Source: Bacteroidota bacterium
Lineage (GTDB): Bacteria > Bacteroidota > Bacteroidia > Bacteroidales > FEN-979
DNA length: 64,000 nt
Assembly (NCBI GenBank): GCA_026391355.1
Contig: JAPLDH010000019.1
Span: 62,001 to 126,000, forward strand
Direction of reading: 5' to 3'
Below, piece after piece: positions 25,114 through 34,989 of the stretch (its first letter is position 1; every line of letters starts with the position of its first letter). The translations under genes were made by a program, and so were the position numbers. Under the pieces are notes generated by a model, which searched no databases, had not been told where the DNA came from, and saw nothing but the letters and a program-made list of their open reading frames with translations.

Positions 25114-27036
25114 ATGAAACCATTAATTTTCAGATTATTCTTCATTTCTCTTTTACTATCATTCGGAATAGCTCGGTGTCAAACATATGATGGATATACG
25201 CTTTACTTTCCACAAAACGGGACCAAAGCTTACCTGGTTGACCTGTCAGGTAATACTTATCACCAATGGACTTTCAATTCAAATTCAGCAACCTGTTACG
25301 CAACTTATCTTTTATCAGGTGGAGTTTTGTTGAGAACTGTTAATCATGCAGGAAATTATTTTAATGGCGGACCCATTTCAGGTGAGGTACAAAAAGTTGA
25401 CTGGAATGGGAATGTTTTATGGGATTTTATTTATTCAACCCAGGATTATTGCACCCACCACGACATTTGCGGTATGCCAAACGGTAATGTATTGCTGATT
25501 GCTTATGAAAGAAAGACCGCTGCGCAGGCAGTTCAGGCCGGATGCGCTCTGAGCATCGAGATGTGGCCTGACAAGATTGTCGAAATCCAACCGTCGGGAA
25601 CCAACGGAGGAACGGTGGTTTGGGAATGGCATGCATGGAATCATCTGGTTCAGGATCATGACGCAACAAAAGATAACTATGGAGTAGTAGCCAATCATCC
25701 GGAATTGCTGAATATCAACTACAATACATCCAAAGACTGGATGCATATGAATGGCATTGATTATAACCCCGTGCTGGATCAGATCACTTTCAGTTCACAT
25801 GCCCTGAATGAGATATATGTAATTGATCACAGCACTACCATTGCCCAAGCTGCTTCACATACGGGTGGAAATTCAGGAAAAGGCGGAGATCTTCTTTACC
25901 GGTGGGGAAATCCTGCTGCATACCAGACTGCAGGAACAACGTATTTCAATGTGGTTCATGATGCTCATTGGGTTCCTGAAGATGATCCCCGATTCCCAAA
26001 TGCTTTGTCAGGGTATAATAACAAGGGAGGTGCAGGTAACAAAACATGTGTCGATATCATCAATCCGCCTTATAATGGTTATAACTATTATTTGACTCCA
26101 GGGAGCGCCTATCAACCCTCCATTTATACCTGGCGACATACCTATAGTGGCAACCAGAGTCAGGATAACGGCAATTCCCAGCAACTGCCTAACGGTAATA
26201 CATTGGTTTGTATAGGAATGTCGGGATTTATTTATGAGATTGATTCAAATCAGGTACAGGTCTGGTCAAAGTCAGTGGGAGGGACCCTTCCCCAGTCATA
26301 CAGATACCCCCCATGTTATGTGAATAGCACCTATACAGCGACGGCAAGTGGTTTGCCTGAAACTATCTGCTCAGGGGGAACGGTTCAATTAGATGTGACT
26401 GCTTCCGGCGGTGACGTCTATATTTATAACTGGACTTCAAACCCTGCAGGATTTACTTCCAACATTAAAAATCCTGTTGTCACCCCTACTGTTACTACCA
26501 CCTATACGGTAACCATAAAGAATGGACCTTGTAGCGCTACAGATGCGGTTACCATCACCGTTAACCAGCTTCCGCCTGCTCCAACGATTACCCAAACAGG
26601 AGATTCCCTTATTTCCAGCGCATCATCCGGCAACCAGTGGTTCCTGAACAACAACGCAATTCCGGGCGCTACTGGGCAGATACTGGTCCCATCTTCCAAT
26701 GGCTCCTACCAGGTCCAGGTGACGGATATAAACAATTGTACATCACCATTATCGGAAACATTTAATGTTACATGGATGGGGACAGAACAAATGACAAATA
26801 TGGAAGCATTTTCCGTTTTCCCGAATCCAACTACAGGAATTATCACAATTACTGCTTCTTCCTTTAATACCCGGTATTTTGAAACTGCTATTTTCAATTC
26901 TATTGGCAGGCAATTGATGAATAAACAAAATTCACGGATCATTGACCTGTCAGAATTTGAAAATGGTATTTATTATCTGACCATTAAATCCCTGAACAAT
27001 AAATTGGTTACCAGAAAAATAGTTTTAATCAAATAA
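25114..27036 (+). CDS. arylsulfotransferase-like protein with T9SS sorting domain
   Basis: This 640-residue protein has a signal peptide (ISLLLSFGIARCQ), then an ASST-like six-bladed propeller (about 25-410) with GTKAYLVDLSGNTYHQW, WDFIYSTQDYCTHHDI, VWEWHAWNHL, WMHMNGIDYNP and a DNGNSQQLPNGNTLVC loop. Conserved His residues are in the places used in bacterial arylsulfate sulfotransferases. An Ig-like segment (about 420-490) and a second one come next, and the last 75 residues (FSVFPNPTTGIITI ... GIYYLTI...VTRKIVLIK) are a type A T9SS sorting domain. It should therefore be exported by type IX secretion and surface-bound or released. Enzyme activity is uncertain. Confidence 0.85.
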   Translation: MKPLIFRLFFISLLLSFGIARCQTYDGYTLYFPQNGTKAYLVDLSGNTYHQWTFNSNSATCYATYLLSGGVLLRTVNHAGNYFNGGPISGEVQKVDWNGNVLWDFIYSTQDYCTHHDICGMPNGNVLLIAYERKTAAQAVQAGCALSIEMWPDKIVEIQPSGTNGGTVVWEWHAWNHLVQDHDATKDNYGVVANHPELLNINYNTSKDWMHMNGIDYNPVLDQITFSSHALNEIYVIDHSTTIAQAASHTGGNSGKGGDLLYRWGNPAAYQTAGTTYFNVVHDAHWVPEDDPRFPNALSGYNNKGGAGNKTCVDIINPPYNGYNYYLTPGSAYQPSIYTWRHTYSGNQSQDNGNSQQLPNGNTLVCIGMSGFIYEIDSNQVQVWSKSVGGTLPQSYRYPPCYVNSTYTATASGLPETICSGGTVQLDVTASGGDVYIYNWTSNPAGFTSNIKNPVVTPTVTTTYTVTIKNGPCSATDAVTITVNQLPPAPTITQTGDSLISSASSGNQWFLNNNAIPGATGQILVPSSNGSYQVQVTDINNCTSPLSETFNVTWMGTEQMTNMEAFSVFPNPTTGIITITASSFNTRYFETAIFNSIGRQLMNKQNSRIIDLSEFENGIYYLTIKSLNNKLVTRKIVLIK

Positions 27037-27048
27037 TGCAAAAATCGG

Positions 27049-28257
27049 ATGATGAAGAGCTTATTCAACCTTATAATGGGGATAATCCTGGTTCACTTTG
27101 TGACCATTATACATGCCCAGACATTTACCAACTATACAGACACAACCGGTTTGCCCGACAATAATGTTAAAGGAGTTGCCATTGATCAGAACAACAATAA
27201 ATGGTTCGGAACACAAGCGGGGGTGGCAAAATTCAACGATACAACCTGGACCACTTATACAAAAGCGGATGGGCTCATCGATAATTACATCAAATGTATC
27301 GCTGTCGACAGCAATGGCAATGTGTGGGCAGGAACAGACTTCGGAGTGAGTAAATTTGACGGTGTTCACTGGACTTCTTACACCTTTGATAGCGGGCTTG
27401 TTAACAACACAATCACCTGTATTGCAGCAGATCCCGACGGTAGTGTCTGGTTCGGCACCGACAACGGACTTTCACATCTTACCGGTTCAGTGTGGACAAG
27501 TTATGATTCGCTTCCCGGTAACAATAACAACGTCAGTTGTATTTCATTCGATAGTGGAGGTAATAAATGGTTCGGTACCTGGATCGGCGGATTGGTGAAA
27601 TTCGATGGAACAGTTTTTACCCCTGTCACCAGCGACAGTATCCTTTCCAATAGTATTACTGCGATTGCAATTGATCAGAACAACAATAAATGGCTCGGGA
27701 CTTATTATGGAATGTCCGTTCTTGATAATAATGATCTATGGACCAAAAACTACAGGACTACAGATGGCTTATACAATAATTATGTACAGGATATTGATGT
27801 GGATTCAAAGGGCAATATCTGGATCGGAATGTATGCTGATTATATCCAGGAAGGAGGTATCACTAAATTCGATGGTACAATGCTGACCTCCTACTCTGTT
27901 ACAGACGGCCTGGTTAATAAACTGGTTAACCGGCTCGCTGTAGACCATAAGGATAATATCTGGATAGCAACAGGAAATGGCGTTTCAAAATTCAAGGATA
28001 AGATTTCAGGAATATTCAATATCAGCTCATCTTCTGTTAAAATTTTCCCTAACCCGGCAACTGATCTGCTTACCATAAACCAGGTGCTTCATCCTGTGAG
28101 TTTAACAATCTCAGATCTTACCGGAAGGAGAATGATGACCCAATACCTGCCAGATTATTCAAACCATATTGATATCAGCAGACTTTATCCAGGCATGTAT
28201 ATTTTGGAATTATCAGAAGGAAGCACAATATACACTTCAACGTTAATTGTTCAATAA
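27049..28257 (+). CDS. two-component-regulator-type propeller protein with T9SS sorting domain
   Basis: This 402-residue protein has a signal peptide (IMGIILVHFVTIIHAQ) and seven Reg_prop blades, each like VKGVAIDQNNNKWFGTQAGVAKFNDTTWTTY. The identical DNA for IDQNNNKW occurs at 27181 and 27668. The C-terminal 75 residues (VKIFPNPATDLLTI ... GMYILEL) are a T9SS sorting domain, so unlike the hybrid two-component sensors that carry the same propeller, this is secreted cargo without a kinase. It follows the arylsulfotransferase gene after 12 bases and precedes CotH by 24 bases, so the genes look cotranscribed. Confidence 0.87.
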   Translation: MMKSLFNLIMGIILVHFVTIIHAQTFTNYTDTTGLPDNNVKGVAIDQNNNKWFGTQAGVAKFNDTTWTTYTKADGLIDNYIKCIAVDSNGNVWAGTDFGVSKFDGVHWTSYTFDSGLVNNTITCIAADPDGSVWFGTDNGLSHLTGSVWTSYDSLPGNNNNVSCISFDSGGNKWFGTWIGGLVKFDGTVFTPVTSDSILSNSITAIAIDQNNNKWLGTYYGMSVLDNNDLWTKNYRTTDGLYNNYVQDIDVDSKGNIWIGMYADYIQEGGITKFDGTMLTSYSVTDGLVNKLVNRLAVDHKDNIWIATGNGVSKFKDKISGIFNISSSSVKIFPNPATDLLTINQVLHPVSLTISDLTGRRMMTQYLPDYSNHIDISRLYPGMYILELSEGSTIYTSTLIVQ

Positions 28258-28281
28258 TAAGTGTCCCTTAATTGATGTAGT

Positions 28282-30576
28282 GTGAAGATCAGGTTCCTTG
28301 TCATCTTATTTTTTTTTCTGTTACCTGGCCAATATTCATTTTCCCAGACTGATCTGTATGATATTAATAACATCAGTGAGATCCGTATTTCATTTACACA
28401 GAAAAACTGGAGTCATCTGTTAGACAGTTTATTTCAATCCGGTAACGGGAAACAGATGCTAACCGGGGATATTCTTATCAATGGAAGTGAAATAAAAAAT
28501 GTAGGGGTCAGATACAAGGGTTTTAGTTCTGTAAATATTGGTTCCAGGAAAAATCCTTTGAATATTGATCTCCAATATTCCCGTGCCAACAGGAACTACC
28601 AGGGATATAAACATCTCAAACTTGGTAATGTGATCTATGATCCATCTTTTTTACGGGAAGTGCTTTCCTATGAAGTGTTGCGAAAATATATGCCTGCATC
28701 GCTTGCAAATTATGCAAATGTATATGTCAATGATACATTGCTCGGGTTGTACACTAATATTGAATCAGTCAGTACACCCTTTATAGAGAAATATTTCACA
28801 GAAAAAGACAATACGTTCATTAAAGGTGAACCGGAACATCTCGAATATCCCTTTGGAGAAAATTCAAATCTTGCCTATACCCATGGAAGTGATTCAGCCG
28901 GTTATATCCCGTTTTACGAATTGGAATCGACTTATGGCTGGTCTGATCTTTTCAGTTTTATCCACAAGCTGAATAAAGAGCCTGAAAGTATCGAAACGTT
29001 TCTAAATACTGACCGTACTTTATGGATGCATGCATTCAACTATGTTCTCCTGAACCTGGACAGTTATATTGGGTACTCTCAAAACTATTATCTTTACAAA
29101 GACAATAACGACAGGTTCAATCCTATAATATGGGACATGAACATGTCGTTTGCAAGCTTCCGGCATTCTGACGGATCCTACCATTTTACCGGTCTTACAA
29201 TTGATCAAATGAAAACACTGGATCCTTTTGAAATGATGCAATTCACGGTTTCACCACGGCCACTGATAACTCAATTGTTTTCGAACAGCACATACAGGAA
29301 AAGCTATCTCGCTCACATGAGGACCATCTTAAATGAAAATTTCAGGAATGAAGGTTATTATTCCAGGGCAATAGCGATCCGGGAGAAAATAGATAGTGCC
29401 GTTCGAAACGATCCCAATAAGTTTTACTCCTACGATGATTTTCGGAATAATCTTGATACAACAACCGGGGAATCGGGATCCGCCGATGAGTTTCCCGGGA
29501 TCAGGGAAATAATGGAGGCACGCATTGCTTACCTCGACACCTATCCCGGGTTTCACGGAGAGCCTTCCATTTCAGCTATAACACATAATCCTGAGCATCC
29601 TTCATCGGGAGAGCAGACATGGATTACTGCAAAAGTCACGGGGGGGAGCAAGGTGATCCTTGCTTACAGGCTTAGCAGCGATGATGTTTTTCACAAGGTT
29701 GACATGAAGGATGATGGAAGCAATAATGATGGCGCACCTGGTGACAGCGTTTATGGCACCGGCATTCTTTGTTCCGGTTGTACCATTCAATATTTCATTT
29801 ATGCAGAAAATGATTCGGCCGCTGCTTTTTCACCCGAAAGGGCAGAATATGAATATTATATTATACAACCCCTGGTAGAACGAAATTGGCTTGTCATCAA
29901 CGAAGTGATGACTTCAAACAGGAATGTTTCTGCTTCTGCATATAATTCCGCTGACTTTAACTGGATTGAACTTTACAATAATAACACTGAAAAGATCAGT
30001 CTGAAGGGCTTATCACTGACTGATGATGAAAAAAACATCACCAAATGGAGTTTCCCTGACACCGTGATAAAACCAAAGAGTTTTCTGATCGTTTGGGCAA
30101 TTAATAATGGTTCTGAAACAAGTTTAAATTCAGGGTTTAACTTATCTTCTCTGTCAGGTCAACTCTATCTTGCAAATACAAGAAGGATAATCATTGACTC
30201 AATTAATTACGGACAACAGGTTTCGGGAAAAACGATCGGGAGGTACCCCAATGGATTGGGCTCATTTACCTATATGATGCCATCCTTTTCGGTAAGGAAC
30301 TTTTTCGGTACTACACCAGAAACCGCCTTTATCCTCTATCCAAATCCGGTGAAGGATAAAATATTTATTGAATTCAAAAATCTAAACAGCGCTTTTACCA
30401 TCCGGCTTTTTAATAGTTTAGGGCAATCGGTATATTCAGAACAAATTGCAGGTACTGATCTTACAACACCGGTTACCACTACATCTCTTGATATTTCGGG
30501 ATTGGGTGCCGGACTTTATTATTTACAGTTGAATTGCAACGGAGCGGTTTCATCACGGAAACTCATTATTGACTGA
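28282..30576 (+). CDS. CotH-family protein with lamin-tail domain and T9SS sorting domain
   Basis: 764 residues from a GTG start followed by a signal peptide (KIRFLVILFFFLLPGQYSFSQ). The CotH kinase-like core covers about 25-410, with VGVRYKGFSSVNIG, LKLGNVIYDPSFLREVLSYE, GLYTNIESV, LNLDSYIGYSQNYYLYKD and IIWDMNMSF (conserved Asp after Trp). After a linker Ig-like part there is a lamin-tail domain (about 535-640, WLVINEVMTSN ... FNWIELYNNN ... LKGLSLTDDEKN), then a T9SS sorting domain (FILYPNPVKDKIFI ... GAGLYYLQL). It belongs with the following lipoprotein, VTC and DUF4956 genes, an association found in many bacteria. A secreted protein kinase acting on surface proteins is possible but not established for this type. 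Confidence 0.88.
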   Translation: MKIRFLVILFFFLLPGQYSFSQTDLYDINNISEIRISFTQKNWSHLLDSLFQSGNGKQMLTGDILINGSEIKNVGVRYKGFSSVNIGSRKNPLNIDLQYSRANRNYQGYKHLKLGNVIYDPSFLREVLSYEVLRKYMPASLANYANVYVNDTLLGLYTNIESVSTPFIEKYFTEKDNTFIKGEPEHLEYPFGENSNLAYTHGSDSAGYIPFYELESTYGWSDLFSFIHKLNKEPESIETFLNTDRTLWMHAFNYVLLNLDSYIGYSQNYYLYKDNNDRFNPIIWDMNMSFASFRHSDGSYHFTGLTIDQMKTLDPFEMMQFTVSPRPLITQLFSNSTYRKSYLAHMRTILNENFRNEGYYSRAIAIREKIDSAVRNDPNKFYSYDDFRNNLDTTTGESGSADEFPGIREIMEARIAYLDTYPGFHGEPSISAITHNPEHPSSGEQTWITAKVTGGSKVILAYRLSSDDVFHKVDMKDDGSNNDGAPGDSVYGTGILCSGCTIQYFIYAENDSAAAFSPERAEYEYYIIQPLVERNWLVINEVMTSNRNVSASAYNSADFNWIELYNNNTEKISLKGLSLTDDEKNITKWSFPDTVIKPKSFLIVWAINNGSETSLNSGFNLSSLSGQLYLANTRRIIIDSINYGQQVSGKTIGRYPNGLGSFTYMMPSFSVRNFFGTTPETAFILYPNPVKDKIFIEFKNLNSAFTIRLFNSLGQSVYSEQIAGTDLTTPVTTTSLDISGLGAGLYYLQLNCNGAVSSRKLIID

Positions 30577-30604
30577 TTAATCTTAACACTAAGATAAATT
30601 TACC

Positions 30605-31009
30605 ATGAAAAGAAAAATCATTTTTATTTGCTCAATCTTTATCCTGTCAGGCATTATGCTTGGATCGTGCAAAAAAGAACCGGGAACAGGAGGGAACTCC
30701 ACGATTTATGGAAAAGTCTTTGTGAAGGACTACAATTCATCTTTCACCGTCCTTCAGGAGGAGTATTACGGACCAGATATCTGGGTATATATTATTTATG
30801 GTGATGACAGGGATTATGGAGATCGGATCATCACAAGCTATGATGGTACTTATGAATTTAAGTATTTACGGAAGGGAACATACCATATTTATGCATTTTC
30901 GAAAGATTCTACCTTGCAAACAGCTGCTCCTGTTGCTGTTATGAAAGATGAAGTGATCTCGAAAAATAATGAAACAATTCAGGTCCCCGATTTGATAATC
31001 TTTAATTAA
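30605..31009 (+). CDS. small lipoprotein with Ig-like/carboxypeptidase-regulatory-like fold
   Basis: This 134-residue protein has a lipoprotein signal ending IMLGSC (Cys about 22) followed by KK. The mature part (STIYGKVFVKDYN ... VWVYIIYGDD ... DGTYEFKYLRKGTYHIYAF) is the pattern of small beta-sandwich domains that sit on surface proteins. It lies 28 bases behind the CotH gene and 7 bases before the next gene, in the same apparent operon. Confidence 0.75.
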   Translation: MKRKIIFICSIFILSGIMLGSCKKEPGTGGNSTIYGKVFVKDYNSSFTVLQEEYYGPDIWVYIIYGDDRDYGDRIITSYDGTYEFKYLRKGTYHIYAFSKDSTLQTAAPVAVMKDEVISKNNETIQVPDLIIFN

Positions 31010-31016
31010 TCAATAT

Positions 31017-31583
31017 ATGAACAGAATAATCATTTTAACAGTATCCCTGATCATGGTTCTTTCTACCTCAGGGCAAAGTAAAAAAGAAAGAAAGAAAGAT
31101 AAGATTAAATCTACCACAGAGTTTGAAACAACGTTTATTAATGGAGTTTCAACGACTTATAAATCTTCTTTTGAAGAATATGAAAAGAGCGGTAAGGTTT
31201 TGACAAAAATTGAATTTAGTCCTGAAGGGAGTATCCTGACGAAAGAAACCGCCAAGTATGACCAATCCGGGAACAAAACAGAAGAAACCCAATATGATGC
31301 AGCAAAGAAAAAAAATGTAAAGAAGACATACAAATACAATGCATTCAAAGATAAAACAGAAGAGGTGGAGTATGGACTTTCAGGAACAGTCGTGAAGAAG
31401 ATCGTCTTTTCCTATAATGCTGATGGTATAAAAACCACTGAAGTTGTTACAGATGCCGCTGGAAATGTGATTAAAAAAATGGTTTACACCTACAACCCCA
31501 AAAAACTTAAAACCAACAAACAGACTTTCAATAATACCAATGCCCTCGAAGAAGAAAAAAAATGGGAGTATGAATATTATTGA
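31017..31583 (+). CDS. exported repeat protein, Tyr/Lys-rich, function unknown
   Basis: This 188-residue protein has a short signal peptide (RIIILTVSLIMVLSTSGQS) then a very basic linker. Four to five repeats of about 23-26 residues follow, each like SYNADGIKTTEVVTDAAGNVIKK / TYKYNAFKDKTEEVEYG, resembling the YD/RHS-like or MORN-like hairpin pattern in exported proteins. No enzyme motif is visible. Position between a lipoprotein gene and the VTC gene suggests it belongs to the same surface system. Confidence 0.65.
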   Translation: MNRIIILTVSLIMVLSTSGQSKKERKKDKIKSTTEFETTFINGVSTTYKSSFEEYEKSGKVLTKIEFSPEGSILTKETAKYDQSGNKTEETQYDAAKKKNVKKTYKYNAFKDKTEEVEYGLSGTVVKKIVFSYNADGIKTTEVVTDAAGNVIKKMVYTYNPKKLKTNKQTFNNTNALEEEKKWEYEYY

Positions 31584-31662
31584 TTACAGGGGTGGGCTTA
31601 GGGTAAATTATCCATGGCTTGCCTTGGATTTTATACGAATTGATTGACCGGTTATTGAGATA

Positions 31663-32418
31663 ATGGAAATGTATAAAGAAATGCTTAATGTTTTAGATAC
31701 TATCTCCCTAAAAGAAATGGATACAGTTAAGCTGCTCAACAGGGTGGATACAAAATACATTTTCCCTCTTGACAGCCTTGTGTCTATCCTGTCGAAAATG
31801 AAAGAGTGTTACCGGGTTCTGGAAGTAAATACGAATCGTCTCAGTCACTATGAAACACTCTATTTTGATACTCCCGGCAACCGTTTATACATTACACATC
31901 ACAACGGGAAAATGAACCGTTTCAAAATCCGCTACCGCAGGTATATAGAATGCGATCTCAGCTTTTTCGAAATCAAGTTCAAAAACAATAAAGGACGTAC
32001 TGTTAAAAATAGAATAAAAAGAAAAGGAATCAGAGAGGAAATATCCGGTAAGTCAGAAGAGCTGCTGACAGCTTACAGCCATTTTACCCCGGATCTTTTA
32101 CAACCTTCCTTGTGGGTGTTTTTTACAAGAATGACATTTGTGAACAAGAATTTGAAGGAAAGGTTGACGATCGATACAGATGTTCATTTCAAAATGGGAT
32201 TGAATGAGAAATCATACCCTGGTCTTGTTATCGCTGAATTAAAGCAGGAAAGATCCGGAAGTTGTTTCTGGACAAATCTCATGAAGGAACATCACATCGC
32301 TTCATTTCCAGTCAGTAAATATTGTATTGGCATCTGTAGTCTTAATCCGGGGATAAAACAAAATAATTTTAAGGAAAAACTTCATCAGATAAATAAAGTC
32401 AATAATTATGTCGAGTAA
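31663..32418 (+). CDS. VTC-domain (CYTH-like) polyphosphate polymerase-type protein
   Basis: This 251-residue protein matches the VTC domain of the tunnel-fold triphosphate family. It has LNRVDTKYIFPL at the N-terminus, HYETLYFDTPGNRLYITHHNGK, the basic strand NRFKIRYRRY, FFEIKFKNNKGRTVKNRIKR, LTIDTDVHF, VIAELKQER and a C-terminal SKYCIGI. These basic and acidic residues line the tunnel in yeast Vtc4, which makes polyphosphate from ATP. It has no membrane or SPX part. It overlaps the DUF4956 start by 11 bases, a coupling seen in many CotH-VTC-DUF4956 loci. Enzyme activity is inferred from the family. Confidence 0.9.
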   Translation: MEMYKEMLNVLDTISLKEMDTVKLLNRVDTKYIFPLDSLVSILSKMKECYRVLEVNTNRLSHYETLYFDTPGNRLYITHHNGKMNRFKIRYRRYIECDLSFFEIKFKNNKGRTVKNRIKRKGIREEISGKSEELLTAYSHFTPDLLQPSLWVFFTRMTFVNKNLKERLTIDTDVHFKMGLNEKSYPGLVIAELKQERSGSCFWTNLMKEHHIASFPVSKYCIGICSLNPGIKQNNFKEKLHQINKVNNYVE

Positions 32419-33145
32419 AACGATTTTAACCTTCATCCTTTTCCTGTTTCTGCTCATGCCGGTAAAAGTTTGCCTCCCGCAAAAAACCGACCCAACAGAA
32501 ACTGAGATCAGCCAGTCAGACGAAACGGATCCAACAGACAAAAAGGCTGATAAGAAAAATAAAAAAGTTGTTGAGATCAACGAAAGGTTCTTTATCAGTA
32601 TGGGGATCGATATTGCTGCAATGATCCTGATTATTTTTCTGGTCTATTACCCGAATTACAAGAAGTTTGATTATATATTCACCTTTATCATTTTTAACCT
32701 GGTTATTTTCTTACTGACTTTTGTTCTGAAATATGTTAAACTTTCGATGGGTGCGGCATTCGGGTTATTTGCCGTGTTCTCAATGTTACGTTATCGCACG
32801 GCCGGAATTTCGATGAAGGACATGACCTATCTTTTCATCTTCATTGCCATGGGGCTTGTTGGCGCTATTCAACTGGAATACCAGCAGCTCGGTGTTATCT
32901 ATATCGTGATCCTTGCCGCAACCTTTCTGCTTGACGGAGACTTCCTGTTCAAACGTGAAGTCTGTAAGACAATTTTGTATGAAAATATCGAGATGATAAA
33001 GCCTGAAAATCATGAAGCGCTTTTAGAAGATCTGAAGAAACGAACCGGTTTGAATATTCACAGGATTGCAATCGGAAGAATTGATTTTCTGAAAGATATG
33101 GCCCGGGTCAAAATATACTATTATGAGAAAAATTCTGTATTATAG
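32408..33145 (+). CDS. DUF4956 membrane protein
   Basis: This 245-residue protein starts with a hydrophobic segment (ILTFILFLFLLMPVKV), then a charged linker rich in Asp, Lys and Thr (about 24-60). Membrane segments follow at about 63-80, 86-104, 110-125 and 135-165, with the family signature GAAFGLFAVFSMLRYRTAGISMKDMTYLF. The soluble end ties to IGRIDFLKDMARVKIYY. It overlaps the VTC gene before it by 11 bases and the DUF2490 gene behind it by 23 bases. The role is unknown; the constant association with VTC and CotH suggests a shared pathway. Confidence 0.9.
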   Translation: MSSKTILTFILFLFLLMPVKVCLPQKTDPTETEISQSDETDPTDKKADKKNKKVVEINERFFISMGIDIAAMILIIFLVYYPNYKKFDYIFTFIIFNLVIFLLTFVLKYVKLSMGAAFGLFAVFSMLRYRTAGISMKDMTYLFIFIAMGLVGAIQLEYQQLGVIYIVILAATFLLDGDFLFKREVCKTILYENIEMIKPENHEALLEDLKKRTGLNIHRIAIGRIDFLKDMARVKIYYYEKNSVL

Positions 33146-33821
33146 CCTTTTTCTTTTTCTGACATTCGTAAGTTCACGGGTCTTTTCTCAACCTCAGAAT
33201 GATGCCGGTTTATGGTTGGATATAAATGTTGAGAAGAAGATCACCCATGTATTTTCAGTAACGTTCACCGAAGAATTGAGGATGAATGAGAACATCACTG
33301 AAGCAGGAACCCTTTTGAGTGATTTAGGACTTGAATACAGGTTCTTGAAAAAGTTCAGAATAGGAGCACATTACCGTTATACAAGCAAAAGGAGGTTGGA
33401 TGATTCATATGATAACCGTCACCGGTGGTATGTTGATGTTCATTATAAGGAGAAAGTCCGGCCTGTAACTCTGGTCCTGCGGCTAAGGTATCAATCACAA
33501 TACACCGATATCTATTCTTCGGAAAAAGGGATGGTTCCCAAAGATCACCTGGTTCCAAAACTTACGATCAAGTACGATCTGAAGTGCAAATATGAACCAT
33601 ATATTTATGGGGAGACATATTATATCGTCGGGAGCAGGGCAGAACATAAATACAATCCGGCTGGTAATCCCTTGGATCAATGGCGTATCTGTGCCGGAGT
33701 CGAATATACGATTAACCGGATGCATATGATCGATCTGCATTACCTGGTCAATAAGGAAGAAAATGTCAAAGATCCGGTGACCAGTTATGTGGTTGGCCTC
33801 AGTTACTATTTTACATTTTAA
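33123..33821 (+). CDS. DUF2490 outer-membrane beta-barrel protein
   Basis: This 232-residue protein has a signal peptide (KILYYSLFLFLTFVSSRVFSQ) and then alternating strands typical of small barrels, such as DAGLWLDINVEKKITHVFSVTFTEELRMN, RIGAHYRYTSKRR and a last strand VVGLSYYFTF ending in an aromatic residue. This is the DUF2490 pattern. It overlaps the DUF4956 gene and ends the surface-related operon before the sensor genes. Confidence 0.8.
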   Translation: MRKILYYSLFLFLTFVSSRVFSQPQNDAGLWLDINVEKKITHVFSVTFTEELRMNENITEAGTLLSDLGLEYRFLKKFRIGAHYRYTSKRRLDDSYDNRHRWYVDVHYKEKVRPVTLVLRLRYQSQYTDIYSSEKGMVPKDHLVPKLTIKYDLKCKYEPYIYGETYYIVGSRAEHKYNPAGNPLDQWRICAGVEYTINRMHMIDLHYLVNKEENVKDPVTSYVVGLSYYFTF

Positions 33822-33879
33822 AATAGTCAGGTTAGTGCCGTTTAATTTTATCATTATTCTCGAATGTTAAAAGAAAATC

Positions 33880-34989
33880 ATGAAATTAGGTCTACCATCC
33901 GGAAGAAATCTAAAGATATCGCTTCATATCCTGGTCTGGGTTGGTTTTTTTATCCTTCCAATCTATATTTTTTACGTTGATTCACAGTATGACAGTTCAT
34001 TTCTCTTTCGTTCCTATATTCAGACGGCTGCATATGCGTTGGTATTTTACCTGAATTACCTTTGGTTAACTCCAGGTTTGTTTTTCAGGAAAAAGAAATT
34101 ATTGTACTTTGTGGGGACAGTCTCTATGGTAGTGATCATGACGGTTTGTATGGAAATAACTGACAGATATACCATCCCACACCCTGAAGATATGGGGAGG
34201 TTTGACAGGCCTCCATCCTGGCAAGGACCCGGTCCGAGGCCACCGGATAATCCCCCTGAAGGACCCAGACCTTCAAAGAATTGGCCTACTTATAATTTTA
34301 TCATGACCAACCTGCTTATCTCCGGCTTAAGTCTTGGATTAAGATTTTCAGAGAAACTGATCCAGAATGAGAAGGAGAAAAGGGAGACCGAAAAAGAGAA
34401 ACTGAGAACTGAACTCGCGTTTTTGAAAAGTCAGATAAACCCCCATTTTTTCTTCAATACACTGAATAATATCTATTCCCTGGTAGTTTCTAACCCAAAT
34501 GAAGGACAAAAAGCCATTCTCCAGCTTTCAAAACTGATGCGCTACCTGTTATACGACACCGAGCATAACTACGCCAAATTAAGCCAGGAAATTGACTTCT
34601 TAAAGAATTACCTGGAATTGATGAAGTTGCGTTTATCGAACAAAGTCAAACTTACAGTTACTTTCCCGGAAAAATGTTTTGATCTTTCGATTCCTCCGTT
34701 GATTTTCCTTCCATTCATCGAAAATGCATTTAAACACGGGATCAGTTATCGCAAACCCTCATATATATTTATTCTGATCAGTGTTCATCCCGAATCCGTG
34801 TATTTTGAGTGTAAGAACAGCCAGGGAGGACAAGGAGAGACATTGAAATCCGATTCGGGGATCGGGCTGGAAAATGTTAAAAAACGTCTTGCCCTGCTTT
34901 TCCATGATAATCACCGGTTGACAATCAACTCAACGGATGATGACTTTGAAGTGACTTTGACCATTCAACGATTACACGAAGAAAGCTGA
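33880..34989 (+). CDS. LytS-type histidine kinase
   Basis: This 369-residue sensor has four N-terminal membrane segments (about 13-125), the last pair separated by a Pro/Gly-rich loop (RPPSWQGPGPRPPDNPPEGP, about 108-128) whose composition recalls the insert of the CotH protein at 3959. A coiled-coil linker leads to the His_kinase domain with KSQINPHFFFNTLNNIYSLV (phospho-acceptor His) and a HATPase with PPLIFLPFIENAFKHG and DSGIGLENVKKRL. Its stop codon overlaps the start of the LytTR regulator (TGATG), the normal partner. Confidence 0.93.
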   Translation: MKLGLPSGRNLKISLHILVWVGFFILPIYIFYVDSQYDSSFLFRSYIQTAAYALVFYLNYLWLTPGLFFRKKKLLYFVGTVSMVVIMTVCMEITDRYTIPHPEDMGRFDRPPSWQGPGPRPPDNPPEGPRPSKNWPTYNFIMTNLLISGLSLGLRFSEKLIQNEKEKRETEKEKLRTELAFLKSQINPHFFFNTLNNIYSLVVSNPNEGQKAILQLSKLMRYLLYDTEHNYAKLSQEIDFLKNYLELMKLRLSNKVKLTVTFPEKCFDLSIPPLIFLPFIENAFKHGISYRKPSYIFILISVHPESVYFECKNSQGGQGETLKSDSGIGLENVKKRLALLFHDNHRLTINSTDDDFEVTLTIQRLHEES

